Of a stretch of DNA of 64,000 bases, positions 1 to 6,659 are shown piece by piece. The notes below the pieces were generated by a model. That model saw nothing but the letters and a program-made list of their open reading frames with translations, did no database searches and was not told the origin of the DNA. The stretch is from Chlorobiota bacterium (lineage in GTDB: Bacteria; Bacteroidota; Ignavibacteria; Kapaibacteriales; NICIL-2): assembly GCA_026415505.1 (NCBI GenBank), contig JAOAGY010000032.1:62001-126000 (forward strand), written 5' to 3'. How positions within the stretch are numbered: the first letter of the stretch is position 1; each line of letters starts with the position of its first letter. The position numbers were made by a program, and so were the translations under genes.

Positions 1-669
1 GGGTGTTCCCAGCAGAGAACAAAACACGCTCAAATTGCCGCCGAGCAAACGTCCCTCTCCAATTCCTTCGACGACGGGGAGAAATGTCTGGTCCGTGTAA
101 CTAAGCTGGGTCTCTGCAGGTGTGGGGTGTTCTGACTCGAATTGAAACAACGTTGCGATCAGCGAGCCTGCTGTTGTCGGATCGAATTCGCTCGATGCCA
201 TAGGACCGTGGAAGGTGACAAGTCCAGTTCGTTGATACAATGCGATCAGAAGCGCGGTAATGTCGCTGTAGCCGACGACTGGTTTCGTGCTTCGGCTGAG
301 TGCTGAAAAGTCCAGCAATGGGAGTATGCGCAGCACGCCATAGCCCCCTCGCGCGCACACGACAGCGTCAATGTCGGGGCTGAGGAGGAACTCGGTCAGC
401 TCGGCAGCTCGATCACTGTCGGGTGCAGCCAGATAGCCGGTCCCGCTGTTCAAGTACCGCCCCAGGACGACACGGAGTCCGAGTGACTCGAAGAATTCGA
501 TGCCAGTGCGTAATTGGCGTGGGTGGACAGGACTGGCAGGTGCGACGATCCCGACTGTCATCCCTTGCCGCAGTGCGTGCGGACGGCGAATATCGGTGCG
601 CGGACGTGCGAAGCTGGCTCCGAGTCCGATGGCGGTGATTGCTTGTAAAAACTCGCGTCGGCTTTGCAT
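1..669 (-). CDS. ldcA: LD-carboxypeptidase (peptidase S66), C-terminus cut off by the window edge
   Basis: Reading the minus strand from the ATG at 667-669 gives 223 uninterrupted codons that run off the left edge; S66 enzymes are about 300 aa, so the last quarter is missing. The family removes the terminal D-Ala from murein tetrapeptides (muramoyltetrapeptide carboxypeptidase) in peptidoglycan recycling. Visible landmarks are ARGGYG at 106-111, GYSDIT at 133-138 with the presumed nucleophile Ser135, HGP at 154-156 and GGN at 210-212; the catalytic His lies beyond the edge. The N-terminus SRREFLQ (3-9) followed by a short hydrophobic stretch looks like a Tat signal. That implies a periplasmic enzyme, unlike the cytoplasmic E. 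coli LdcA. The family is secure; export is inferred. It is divergent from tRNA-Ser. Confidence 0.85.
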   Translation of the reverse strand, partial: MQSRREFLQAITAIGLGASFARPRTDIRRPHALRQGMTVGIVAPASPVHPRQLRTGIEFFESLGLRVVLGRYLNSGTGYLAAPDSDRAAELTEFLLSPDIDAVVCARGGYGVLRILPLLDFSALSRSTKPVVGYSDITALLIALYQRTGLVTFHGPMASSEFDPTTAGSLIATLFQFESEHPTPAETQLSYTDQTFLPVVEGIGEGRLLGGNLSVFCSLLGTP

Positions 670-694
670 CGTGTCGTGCACAAAAGTCGAAGAA

Positions 695-702
695 CAAATT
701 TA
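695..702 (-). promoter_or_regulatory. Bacteroidota-type -7 element for ldcA
   Basis: On the minus strand this reads TAAATTTG, an exact match to the TAnnTTTG -7 box of Bacteroidota primary-sigma promoters, 25 nt before the ldcA ATG. No clear -33 TTTG is seen at the usual distance, so this is a candidate only. Confidence 0.45.
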
Positions 703-722
703 GTTGCCGATCCCAAGACCAG

Positions 723-730
723 TAATTTTG
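723..730 (+). promoter_or_regulatory. Bacteroidota-type -7 element for tRNA-Ser
   Basis: TAATTTTG matches TAnnTTTG and ends 9 nt before the tRNA. A TTG at 704-706 could serve as the -33 element with a 16-nt spacer, a little short. Similar boxes precede the other tRNA genes of the window, which supports the call. Confidence 0.6.
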
Positions 731-739
731 CGTCCGAAC

Positions 740-827
740 GGAAGGATGCAGGAGTGGCTTAACTGGCACGCCTGGAAAGCGTGTGTACCCGATGAGGGTA
801 CCGAGGGTTCGAATCCCTCTCCTTCCG
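740..827 (+). tRNA. tRNA-Ser (GGA anticodon)
   Basis: Long class II cloverleaf. The acceptor stem GGAAGGA (740-746) pairs with TCCTTCC (820-826), with G827 as discriminator. Anticodon GGA is at 774-776. There is a long variable arm, and the T arm GAGGG-TTCGAAT-CCCTC is standard. CCA is not encoded. The next coding start is only 29 nt downstream with no visible terminator. Confidence 0.95.
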
Positions 828-856
828 CACATTTCGACGACGACATTGGCTATCGT

Positions 857-1468
857 ATGAGCGATGAACGTCCCGCTCGCACACCGTCAGACCAAGAAGA
901 TATTGCAATCGTCCGTGCTGTACTGGAGGGAGACACCAATGCATTTGCGCTTCTGGACCGAAAGTACCGGCGCAAGCTTTACGGCTTGATCAGAGCCATC
1001 GTCGGTAACGATGACGATGCCGAAGACCTTCTCCAAGACACGTTGTTGAAAGCATATCGTGCATTGGGATCGTTCAAGGTCGAATACTCGTTCGAAAAGT
1101 GGCTCTTCAAAATTGCATCGAATACTTGCATAGACTACCTCCGTCGGTTGCGATTCGCTCACGAGTCGCTCGACCTCGATGAAACCGACGATGATGCTCC
1201 CAAGCGACAATTCGCAGATACCTCGGTTCTCCAGCCCGACGAACAAATGATCAAGAGCGAGCGACATGAAATTCTCTCGGCTGCAATCGCATCGCTCCCG
1301 GATAAATACCGCATCGTCATCGAACTACGACACAAAGAGGAACTCGACTATACCGAGATCGCCGAGCGTTTAGATTTGCCGCTCGGGACAGTCAAAGCAC
1401 ATTTGTTCCGAGCGCGGCAACTCTTGCTGAAGAAACTCGAACCGTATCGTCATCTTTTCGAGCCATGA
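857..1468 (+). CDS. ECF-type RNA polymerase sigma factor
   Basis: 203 aa containing only sigma region 2 (about residues 25-100, with DAEDLLQD) and region 4 (about 140-195, with helix-turn-helix DLPLGTVKAHL). This is the minimal layout of extracytoplasmic-function sigma factors, which direct RNA polymerase to a stress or surface regulon. The reading frame stays open upstream to 704, but that stretch is tRNA-Ser, so I use the ATG at 857. The stop overlaps the next start (ATGA at 1465-1468), so the two genes are translationally coupled. No anti-sigma gene is adjacent; the only partner is a lipoprotein. With 29 nt to the tRNA and no own promoter box, cotranscription with tRNA-Ser is likely. The ECF subgroup is not determined. 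Confidence 0.88.
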   Translation: MSDERPARTPSDQEDIAIVRAVLEGDTNAFALLDRKYRRKLYGLIRAIVGNDDDAEDLLQDTLLKAYRALGSFKVEYSFEKWLFKIASNTCIDYLRRLRFAHESLDLDETDDDAPKRQFADTSVLQPDEQMIKSERHEILSAAIASLPDKYRIVIELRHKEELDYTEIAERLDLPLGTVKAHLFRARQLLLKKLEPYRHLFEP

Positions 1469-2700
1469 GACATTCGATTCGCATGCTGCATACTGCGATA
1501 GTGCTTGTCGCTGTCGCTATTCTGTTTGGTGGATGCACTCGGCACGAGCCGTCGGAGCCGGTCCTCCGTGTCTGGCATTTTTGGAGCGCGCCTCATCACA
1601 TTCGAGTGTTGCAATCGCTCGTTGCGGAATTCGAGCACCGCCGCCACTGCCGAGTCGAATTGACACCACTGAGCTGGAGCGAAGGCAAAACGAAGCTCAT
1701 GGCGGCATTCAGCTCGGGTACCGCGCCCGACGTACTCGAGCTCGGCTCGGATTGGATTGCACAGTTTTCATCCAGTGGTGTGCTTGCAGAACTGCCGCCA
1801 CAGACGGTTCAGCCAGAGCGTTGGCTCGATTGGGCGTTGCCGCCATGCCGATGGAAGGGGCGCTACTATGCCATGCCATGGGTCGTTGATACCCGCGTGC
1901 TGTTCGTCAACACGGCGCTGCTCGGCAAAGCTGGAGCGGCGCTGCCGACGACGCTCGATGAACTGCTCCAAGCGAGTATTGCCGTTCAGGAACGAACCGA
2001 CGCTGCCGGTTTCGGTGCAACTGGTGCAGACGAGCATCGCTTGTACAAAAAAATCCTGCCGCTCATGTGGACACTCGGCGGAGATGTTCTCGACAGCAAT
2101 GGGCAGTGCATACTCTACTCCGAGCCGAACATCAGGGCACTGGAATTGTACGCGGCTCTCTCGCAGAACGGGATCATTGACACGCAGAAACAGCTCGACG
2201 CAGCATTCGTCCGTGGTACTGTTGCGTTCTGGAATTCGGGCAGTTGGCTTATCGAGAAAATCGAACACGAAAATCCGTCGCTGCCATTTCGAGCGGTGGT
2301 TCTGCCCGGTCGTGAGCGCGCAACACCGGGCATATCATTTGCTGGGGGCGAGTACTGGGCGATCGCTCGTGCGACGTCCAATAGCGAGCTGGCGCGAGCC
2401 TTCATCGAGTTTATGACCGACCGACCACAAGTAGTGCGATTGTGCAGCCAGATTGCCGAAGCTGGTTTCCCCGCTCGTCGCGATTGTTTTGCCGATACGT
2501 CTCTGACGCGTCACCCGGCAAAACGAGTGTTCGCCGAACAATTGCGTTGGGCACGAATGACGCCGGTCCATCCACGCTGGCTCGATATCGAGCGAATCCT
2601 CGAGGCGGCGGTCGTAGATGTCCTCTATGGACGTAGCGATGCCCGCACGTCATTGCGGGCAGCTCATGCAAAAATTGTCGCTCTGCTCAACGAAGCATAG
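1465..2700 (+). CDS. Extracellular solute-binding lipoprotein (ABC family 1 type)
   Basis: 411 aa. A basic N-terminus and hydrophobic core end in a lipobox with Cys24 (LFGGC), so it is probably a lipid-anchored periplasmic protein. The rest resembles sugar-type binding proteins: the opening VLRVWHFW, a GTAPDVLEL segment near residue 90, the MPWVVDTRVLFVN segment near 140, and a late GGEYWAIARAT. Such proteins deliver oligosaccharides or similar solutes to an ABC permease, but no permease or ATPase gene lies nearby. The start overlaps the ECF sigma stop by 4 nt. Its 3' end overlaps the convergent protease gene by 14 nt. The coupling suggests it belongs to the sigma factor's signalling or target circuit; the ligand is unknown. 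Confidence 0.8.
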   Translation: MRHSIRMLHTAIVLVAVAILFGGCTRHEPSEPVLRVWHFWSAPHHIRVLQSLVAEFEHRRHCRVELTPLSWSEGKTKLMAAFSSGTAPDVLELGSDWIAQFSSSGVLAELPPQTVQPERWLDWALPPCRWKGRYYAMPWVVDTRVLFVNTALLGKAGAALPTTLDELLQASIAVQERTDAAGFGATGADEHRLYKKILPLMWTLGGDVLDSNGQCILYSEPNIRALELYAALSQNGIIDTQKQLDAAFVRGTVAFWNSGSWLIEKIEHENPSLPFRAVVLPGRERATPGISFAGGEYWAIARATSNSELARAFIEFMTDRPQVVRLCSQIAEAGFPARRDCFADTSLTRHPAKRVFAEQLRWARMTPVHPRWLDIERILEAAVVDVLYGRSDARTSLRAAHAKIVALLNEA

Positions 2701-3496
2701 CACCGAGGTATTCCACGCTCTGCTGAGTGCGTAGCGGTTGTGGATAGAGGCTCATCAATTGCAGGAATTCTTTTGGGATGTCGGTGTGAACGTTGAGTCC
2801 GAGTTCACGCGCAACCTGCGGGGTGATGGGATAGTCGTGAGTCCAGTGTCCGGCTGTGAGGCGTTCAGCGACCTGCTTGGCAACATCGGTTGGATAGTTT
2901 TTCTCCAGGAGTTCGGTAACGGCGCTGCGCATTTGGTCAAGAGCTTTTTCGGCGATGTCTGCCAGAACAAGCGTGCGATCTTCGATGCGATTGACGTCTT
3001 TCGTTTGTCGAAGCCGCACGAGCGACGGAGCAGGAAATTCACCGAGTTGTGGATCGATCGGGCCGAGCACAGCGTTCTTGCTCATGATGATTTCGTCTGC
3101 GGCGAGTGCGATGAGCGTACCGCCGCTCATGGCGTAGTGAGGTACGATCACGCGGGTTTTGCCGCTGCGTCGTTGTATCGCACGAGCAATTTGTAGTGCC
3201 GCGATGACCAGCCCGCCGGGTGTATGGAGCACCAAGTCAATATCGCGGTCGTCGTCGGTCGCCTCCAGCGCCCGCAGCACGTCCTCCGAATCCTCCATCG
3301 TCAAATATTTGACCAACGGGAAGCCAAGCAACCGCATTGTTTCTTGACGGTGGACGATCAAGATCAGGCGGCTCTTCCGCTGTTCTTCGATGCGTGCGAT
3401 GAGCCGTTGCCGAGCAGCTTCGATCAATCGCTGACGGATAATCGGTTGCAGAGAACTGATCATTACGAAAAGCCAGAATAGCGACAGCAAATCCAT
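2687..3496 (-). CDS. Membrane-anchored Clp-fold serine protease, SDH_sah family
   Basis: 269 aa. One N-terminal membrane segment (about 2-20) is followed by a ClpP/crotonase-type fold. Features are TPGG at 92-95 (oxyanion region), AMSGGTLIALAADE with the likely nucleophile Ser124, and SKNAVLGPIDPQLG at 139-152 with a candidate general base Lys140. This is the serine-dehydrogenase-proteinase (SDH_sah) pattern, related to SppA-like signal peptide peptidases acting at the inner membrane. The start is the ATG at 3496, 6 nt after the rhomboid stop, so the two intramembrane/membrane proteases form an operon, which suggests membrane-protein quality control. The substrate is unknown. Confidence 0.8.
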   Translation of the reverse strand: MDLLSLFWLFVMISSLQPIIRQRLIEAARQRLIARIEEQRKSRLILIVHRQETMRLLGFPLVKYLTMEDSEDVLRALEATDDDRDIDLVLHTPGGLVIAALQIARAIQRRSGKTRVIVPHYAMSGGTLIALAADEIIMSKNAVLGPIDPQLGEFPAPSLVRLRQTKDVNRIEDRTLVLADIAEKALDQMRSAVTELLEKNYPTDVAKQVAERLTAGHWTHDYPITPQVARELGLNVHTDIPKEFLQLMSLYPQPLRTQQSVEYLGAMLR

Positions 3497-3502
3497 CGTT
3501 GG

Positions 3503-4228
3503 TCACGCGTAGTTGTGATACGAACGAACGTATTCATCCGGATATGACTGCCGATACCGCTGGCGGGCGAAAAGCCGGTAGAGTACCGCGCCCGCCACGA
3601 ATCCTCCGATGTGTGCCCAGAAGGCTATACCGGCGGCACGATCGGTAATGGACAGTACTGTGACTCCGCTGATCAATTGTCCGATGAACCATACTCCGAT
3701 GTAGAGGAGTGCAGGCAATTCGATGAAGTACGGAAGAAACAGTATCGGGAAAAGGAATACGATACGGCTTCCCGGGAAGAGAAACATGTAGGCAGCCATG
3801 ACGCCGGAGATTGCACCGGACGCCCCGATCGCCGGTACCGTCGAGGTCGGATGCAAGACGATGTGTGTGATGCTCGCTGCAATGCCCGTGATCAAGTAAA
3901 ACAGCAAGTACCTCGTCGGACCCATGCGATCTTCGACGTTGTCACCGAAGATGTACAGCGTCCACATGTTCCCGACGAAATGTCCCCATCCGCTATGGAG
4001 AAACATGTTGGTCAGCATCGGCAAATACGAATGCGGATAGCCCATCCATTCTGCCCACTGCGGATCGGTGAATCGAGCAGGTACAATACCGAAAAGATGG
4101 ATCACCGTCTCGAGCGAGCGCTCCGGTAACGACAGTTCGAGCAGAAATACGACCGTGTTCAATCCGATAATCACCCAGTTCATTACTGGCACACGCCGTG
4201 ACGGGATCGTATCGTGTAATGGTATCAT
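3503..4228 (-). CDS. Rhomboid family intramembrane serine protease
   Basis: 241 aa from the ATG at 4228; longer in-frame reading runs into tRNA-Pro and is rejected. The start MIPLHDTIPSRR is the usual rhomboid N-terminus. Landmarks are HSGWGHFVGNM (78-88), the nucleophile motif GASG (135-138, Ser137) and the partner His206 in AHIGG, with six or so hydrophobic helices. Rhomboids cleave single-pass membrane proteins within the bilayer. The gene sits upstream of, and probably in an operon with, the Clp-fold membrane protease. Transcription may begin just after the tRNA-Pro terminator. The catalytic dyad is intact, so activity is expected; substrates are unknown. Confidence 0.92.
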   Translation of the reverse strand: MIPLHDTIPSRRVPVMNWVIIGLNTVVFLLELSLPERSLETVIHLFGIVPARFTDPQWAEWMGYPHSYLPMLTNMFLHSGWGHFVGNMWTLYIFGDNVEDRMGPTRYLLFYLITGIAASITHIVLHPTSTVPAIGASGAISGVMAAYMFLFPGSRIVFLFPILFLPYFIELPALLYIGVWFIGQLISGVTVLSITDRAAGIAFWAHIGGFVAGAVLYRLFARQRYRQSYPDEYVRSYHNYA

Positions 4229-4270
4229 GCACGATTGTCGTGAAATGTCCGCGCAAAGATAGCTCAATAG

Positions 4271-4300
4271 AAAAAACGCCGATGTGCGATACATCGGCGT
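4271..4300 (-). terminator. Intrinsic terminator of tRNA-Pro
   Basis: On the minus strand a 10-bp perfect stem (4276-4285 with 4291-4300, 5-nt loop) runs straight into TTTTTT (4271-4276), 8 nt downstream of the tRNA. This is a classical rho-independent terminator. Confidence 0.9.
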
Positions 4301-4307
4301 GTTGCGG

Positions 4308-4381
4308 TCGGGGTGAGAGGATTTGAACCTCCGGCCCCTTCGTCCCGAACGAAGTGCTCTACCGGGCTGAGCTACACCCCG
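4308..4381 (-). tRNA. tRNA-Pro (CGG anticodon)
   Basis: The acceptor CGGGGTG (4381-4375) pairs with CACCCCG (4315-4309), discriminator A. Anticodon arm CTTCG-TTCGGGA-CGAAG gives anticodon CGG. The T arm GGAGG-TTCAAAT-CCTCT is standard. 74 nt, no encoded CCA. Confidence 0.95.
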
Positions 4382-4390
4382 CTTACAGCG

Positions 4391-4398
4391 CAAAAATA
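4391..4398 (-). promoter_or_regulatory. Bacteroidota-type -7 element for tRNA-Pro
   Basis: TATTTTTG on the minus strand matches TAnnTTTG and lies 9 nt upstream of the tRNA 5' end. The same octamer precedes tRNA-Ala and tRNA-fMet. The -33 element is not clear. Confidence 0.6.
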
Positions 4399-4481
4399 CG
4401 GAGCGGCGATCGAGCTCGCCATGAAATTTTCCCAGTTGTTGTTCGTTGCAGCGTTTCTGTTCGCAAATGTCGAGAAAGACG

Positions 4482-6659
4482 ATGGAGTCGCTTCATATCG
4501 AATTCGTAACCGACGGGTGGTGGCTGGTGCTGGTTCTTGCTGCAGCAGTTGGTGCCGCGCTGTGGTATTACGCTGTGCACCGAGCACTGGTCAGTGGGTG
4601 GGCACGCATCGTGCTGGTGGTGTTGCGATCGCTGGGTATTGGATTGCTCGCAGCGGTACTTTTCCAGCCGGTCGTGCGGTTTTTCTCTTCGCGTGAAGAA
4701 CCGCCACGTGTCGCTGTTGTCGTTGACAACTCCGCCTCGATGCGTATTCGCGACGGACGGTTCGACCGTAGCCGAATCGTTCGTCGAGCACTCGAACAAA
4801 TTGCCGATGCCTTCCCATCGAGCGCAGTGGTTCCACTCCGATTCGGTCGAACTGCGGAGCTGCTGCCCGTGTTTGCGCTGGATTCGTTTCGATTGGACGA
4901 GAATGCTACCGATCTCGAGGCGCCATTTGATTTCCTGGCACATCGCCGAGGCGATAACATTCAAGCTGTCGTACTCGTAACAGATGGTGCGTACAACTCC
5001 GGCGCGATGCCTCTCTATGCTGCTGAAGATTTCGGCAAACCGATTTTTTCCGTTGGCGTTGGCGATACGGCAGGGATTGCCGATATCGCCGTCGTTTCTC
5101 TTGTCACCAATGAGCGAGGCTTCAAGGACGTCGGAATACCTGTGCAGGTGAGCTTCACAGCAGATGGCATCAGTGGCGAGGCAACGCTCGTCTTGCTCGA
5201 TGGCGGCAACGAAGTCGCCCGACAGCGCATTCAGCTTGCGCCGACGCAACGTTTCTACCGCCACGTTTTCGAGTACACGCCGCGCAACGAAGGCACGCGC
5301 AAGCTGACTGCTCGTATCGAACCGGTCAATGGCGAATACACGACGATCAACAACACAATGTCGGAGTTCGTTCGCGTACTACCCAATGAAAGGCGGGTCG
5401 TTCTTATTGCCGGAGCGCCGAGTCCCGATGTCGCATTCATTTCGCAACTCATCGGCAGCGACCCCAGCATTCGCCTTCGGACGTTCATTCAGAAGTTCGG
5501 TGCTGAGTTCTACGGTGCTGCACCGACCGAAGCCGATCTGCGGGGTGCCGAAAGCATCGTGCTCGTTGGGTTCCCGATTGCATCCTCGTCCGATGCTCTC
5601 GTCGCTCTCATTGCCGACGTCGCAAAACGCGGCAAACCGATTTTGCTGGTTGCTTCGCAGGCACTCGATCCGCGCAAGTTGGCAGTACTCGATCCGGTGC
5701 TGCCGTTCTCGGTCGAGCGCTGGAATGCAGCAGAAATGCAGGTTACCTGCCACCTGACCGAGCGAGGCTCTCTGCACGCACTGATGCAGCCCAGCGAAGA
5801 CCGAGCACCTGCAAGCGATGCGTGGAACGATTTGCCGCCGATTTTCCGTCCAGAAGCGTTCGTGATACCGAAGCCCGGAGCTGAAGTGCTTGCCACCATC
5901 AAAGTGGGAACGACATCGCTCGACGAGCCGCTCATCGTAGCCAGAGCCAGCGGCGAGCGTCGCTCCGTCGCGATACTCGGCTATGGGTTGTACCGGTGGA
6001 AATTGCTCGGTGAAGGCATCGAACGTGTGCGCGGCAAGCAAACGCACTCTCCGATCGGTGCGTTTCTGTCCAATTCACTGCGCTGGCTTTCGAGCGATGA
6101 AAACTCGAAGAAAGTTCGCATTCGTACAAGTAAACGCCACTACATCAGCGGCGAACCGGTTGAATTCATCGCTGATGTTCAGGACGATGCGTTGCGCCCG
6201 ATCGACGACGCGACAGTGACCGTGAGCGTCCGAAGCTCTCAACGGCAATTCGAGCTGGTCCTGCAGCCCACCGGTAACGGACGGTACATCGCCGCCCTAC
6301 AGTCGCTGGCAGGTGGCGACTACTCGTTTGTCGGGAGAGCTCAGCGTAGCTCGCAAGTGCTCGGTACAGACGAAGGTCGGTTCACCGTTGGAGAACGATC
6401 GCTCGAATATCAGGACCTAAGGAAAAACGCCCAATTGTTACGGATTTTGGCAGAGCGAACTGGTGGGGAGGTCATCGATGCCGACCAGCTCGATGCACAC
6501 CGGCTTTGGCAACGTATCGAGAAGCTTCCCGGTTTTCGACCGCGTGTCGTCACTGGCACTCGGACACTGGCGATTTGGAATAGCTGGCTCATGCTCGCGC
6601 TGGCTATTGCAGCATTCGCCGCCGAGTGGTACCTCCGAAAGCGTCTCGGTTTGGTTTAG
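4482..6659 (+). CDS. VWA-domain membrane protein
   Basis: 725 aa. Two N-terminal membrane helices (about 11-32 and 42-66) precede a von Willebrand A-like domain with a MIDAS-type DNSAS (Asp82, Ser84, Ser86) and a VTDG (166-169). A long beta-rich region follows, then a last membrane helix (about 698-717). This is the architecture of large BatA-like or glutamine-amidotransferase-fold VWA proteins common in Bacteroidota, with the soluble part probably periplasmic. The function is unknown; a metal-dependent protein-protein interaction is a reasonable guess. I chose the ATG at 4482 because GAGAAAG precedes it; 4446 and 4467 are alternatives. The stop overlaps the gcvP stop by 4 nt. Confidence 0.75.
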   Translation: MESLHIEFVTDGWWLVLVLAAAVGAALWYYAVHRALVSGWARIVLVVLRSLGIGLLAAVLFQPVVRFFSSREEPPRVAVVVDNSASMRIRDGRFDRSRIVRRALEQIADAFPSSAVVPLRFGRTAELLPVFALDSFRLDENATDLEAPFDFLAHRRGDNIQAVVLVTDGAYNSGAMPLYAAEDFGKPIFSVGVGDTAGIADIAVVSLVTNERGFKDVGIPVQVSFTADGISGEATLVLLDGGNEVARQRIQLAPTQRFYRHVFEYTPRNEGTRKLTARIEPVNGEYTTINNTMSEFVRVLPNERRVVLIAGAPSPDVAFISQLIGSDPSIRLRTFIQKFGAEFYGAAPTEADLRGAESIVLVGFPIASSSDALVALIADVAKRGKPILLVASQALDPRKLAVLDPVLPFSVERWNAAEMQVTCHLTERGSLHALMQPSEDRAPASDAWNDLPPIFRPEAFVIPKPGAEVLATIKVGTTSLDEPLIVARASGERRSVAILGYGLYRWKLLGEGIERVRGKQTHSPIGAFLSNSLRWLSSDENSKKVRIRTSKRHYISGEPVEFIADVQDDALRPIDDATVTVSVRSSQRQFELVLQPTGNGRYIAALQSLAGGDYSFVGRAQRSSQVLGTDEGRFTVGERSLEYQDLRKNAQLLRILAERTGGEVIDADQLDAHRLWQRIEKLPGFRPRVVTGTRTLAIWNSWLMLALAIAAFAAEWYLRKRLGLV

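Noticed and set aside
704-856. N-terminal extension of the ECF sigma gene through tRNA-Ser
   Set aside because: The frame is open but lies over a clear tRNA, and the family N-terminus fits the ATG at 857.
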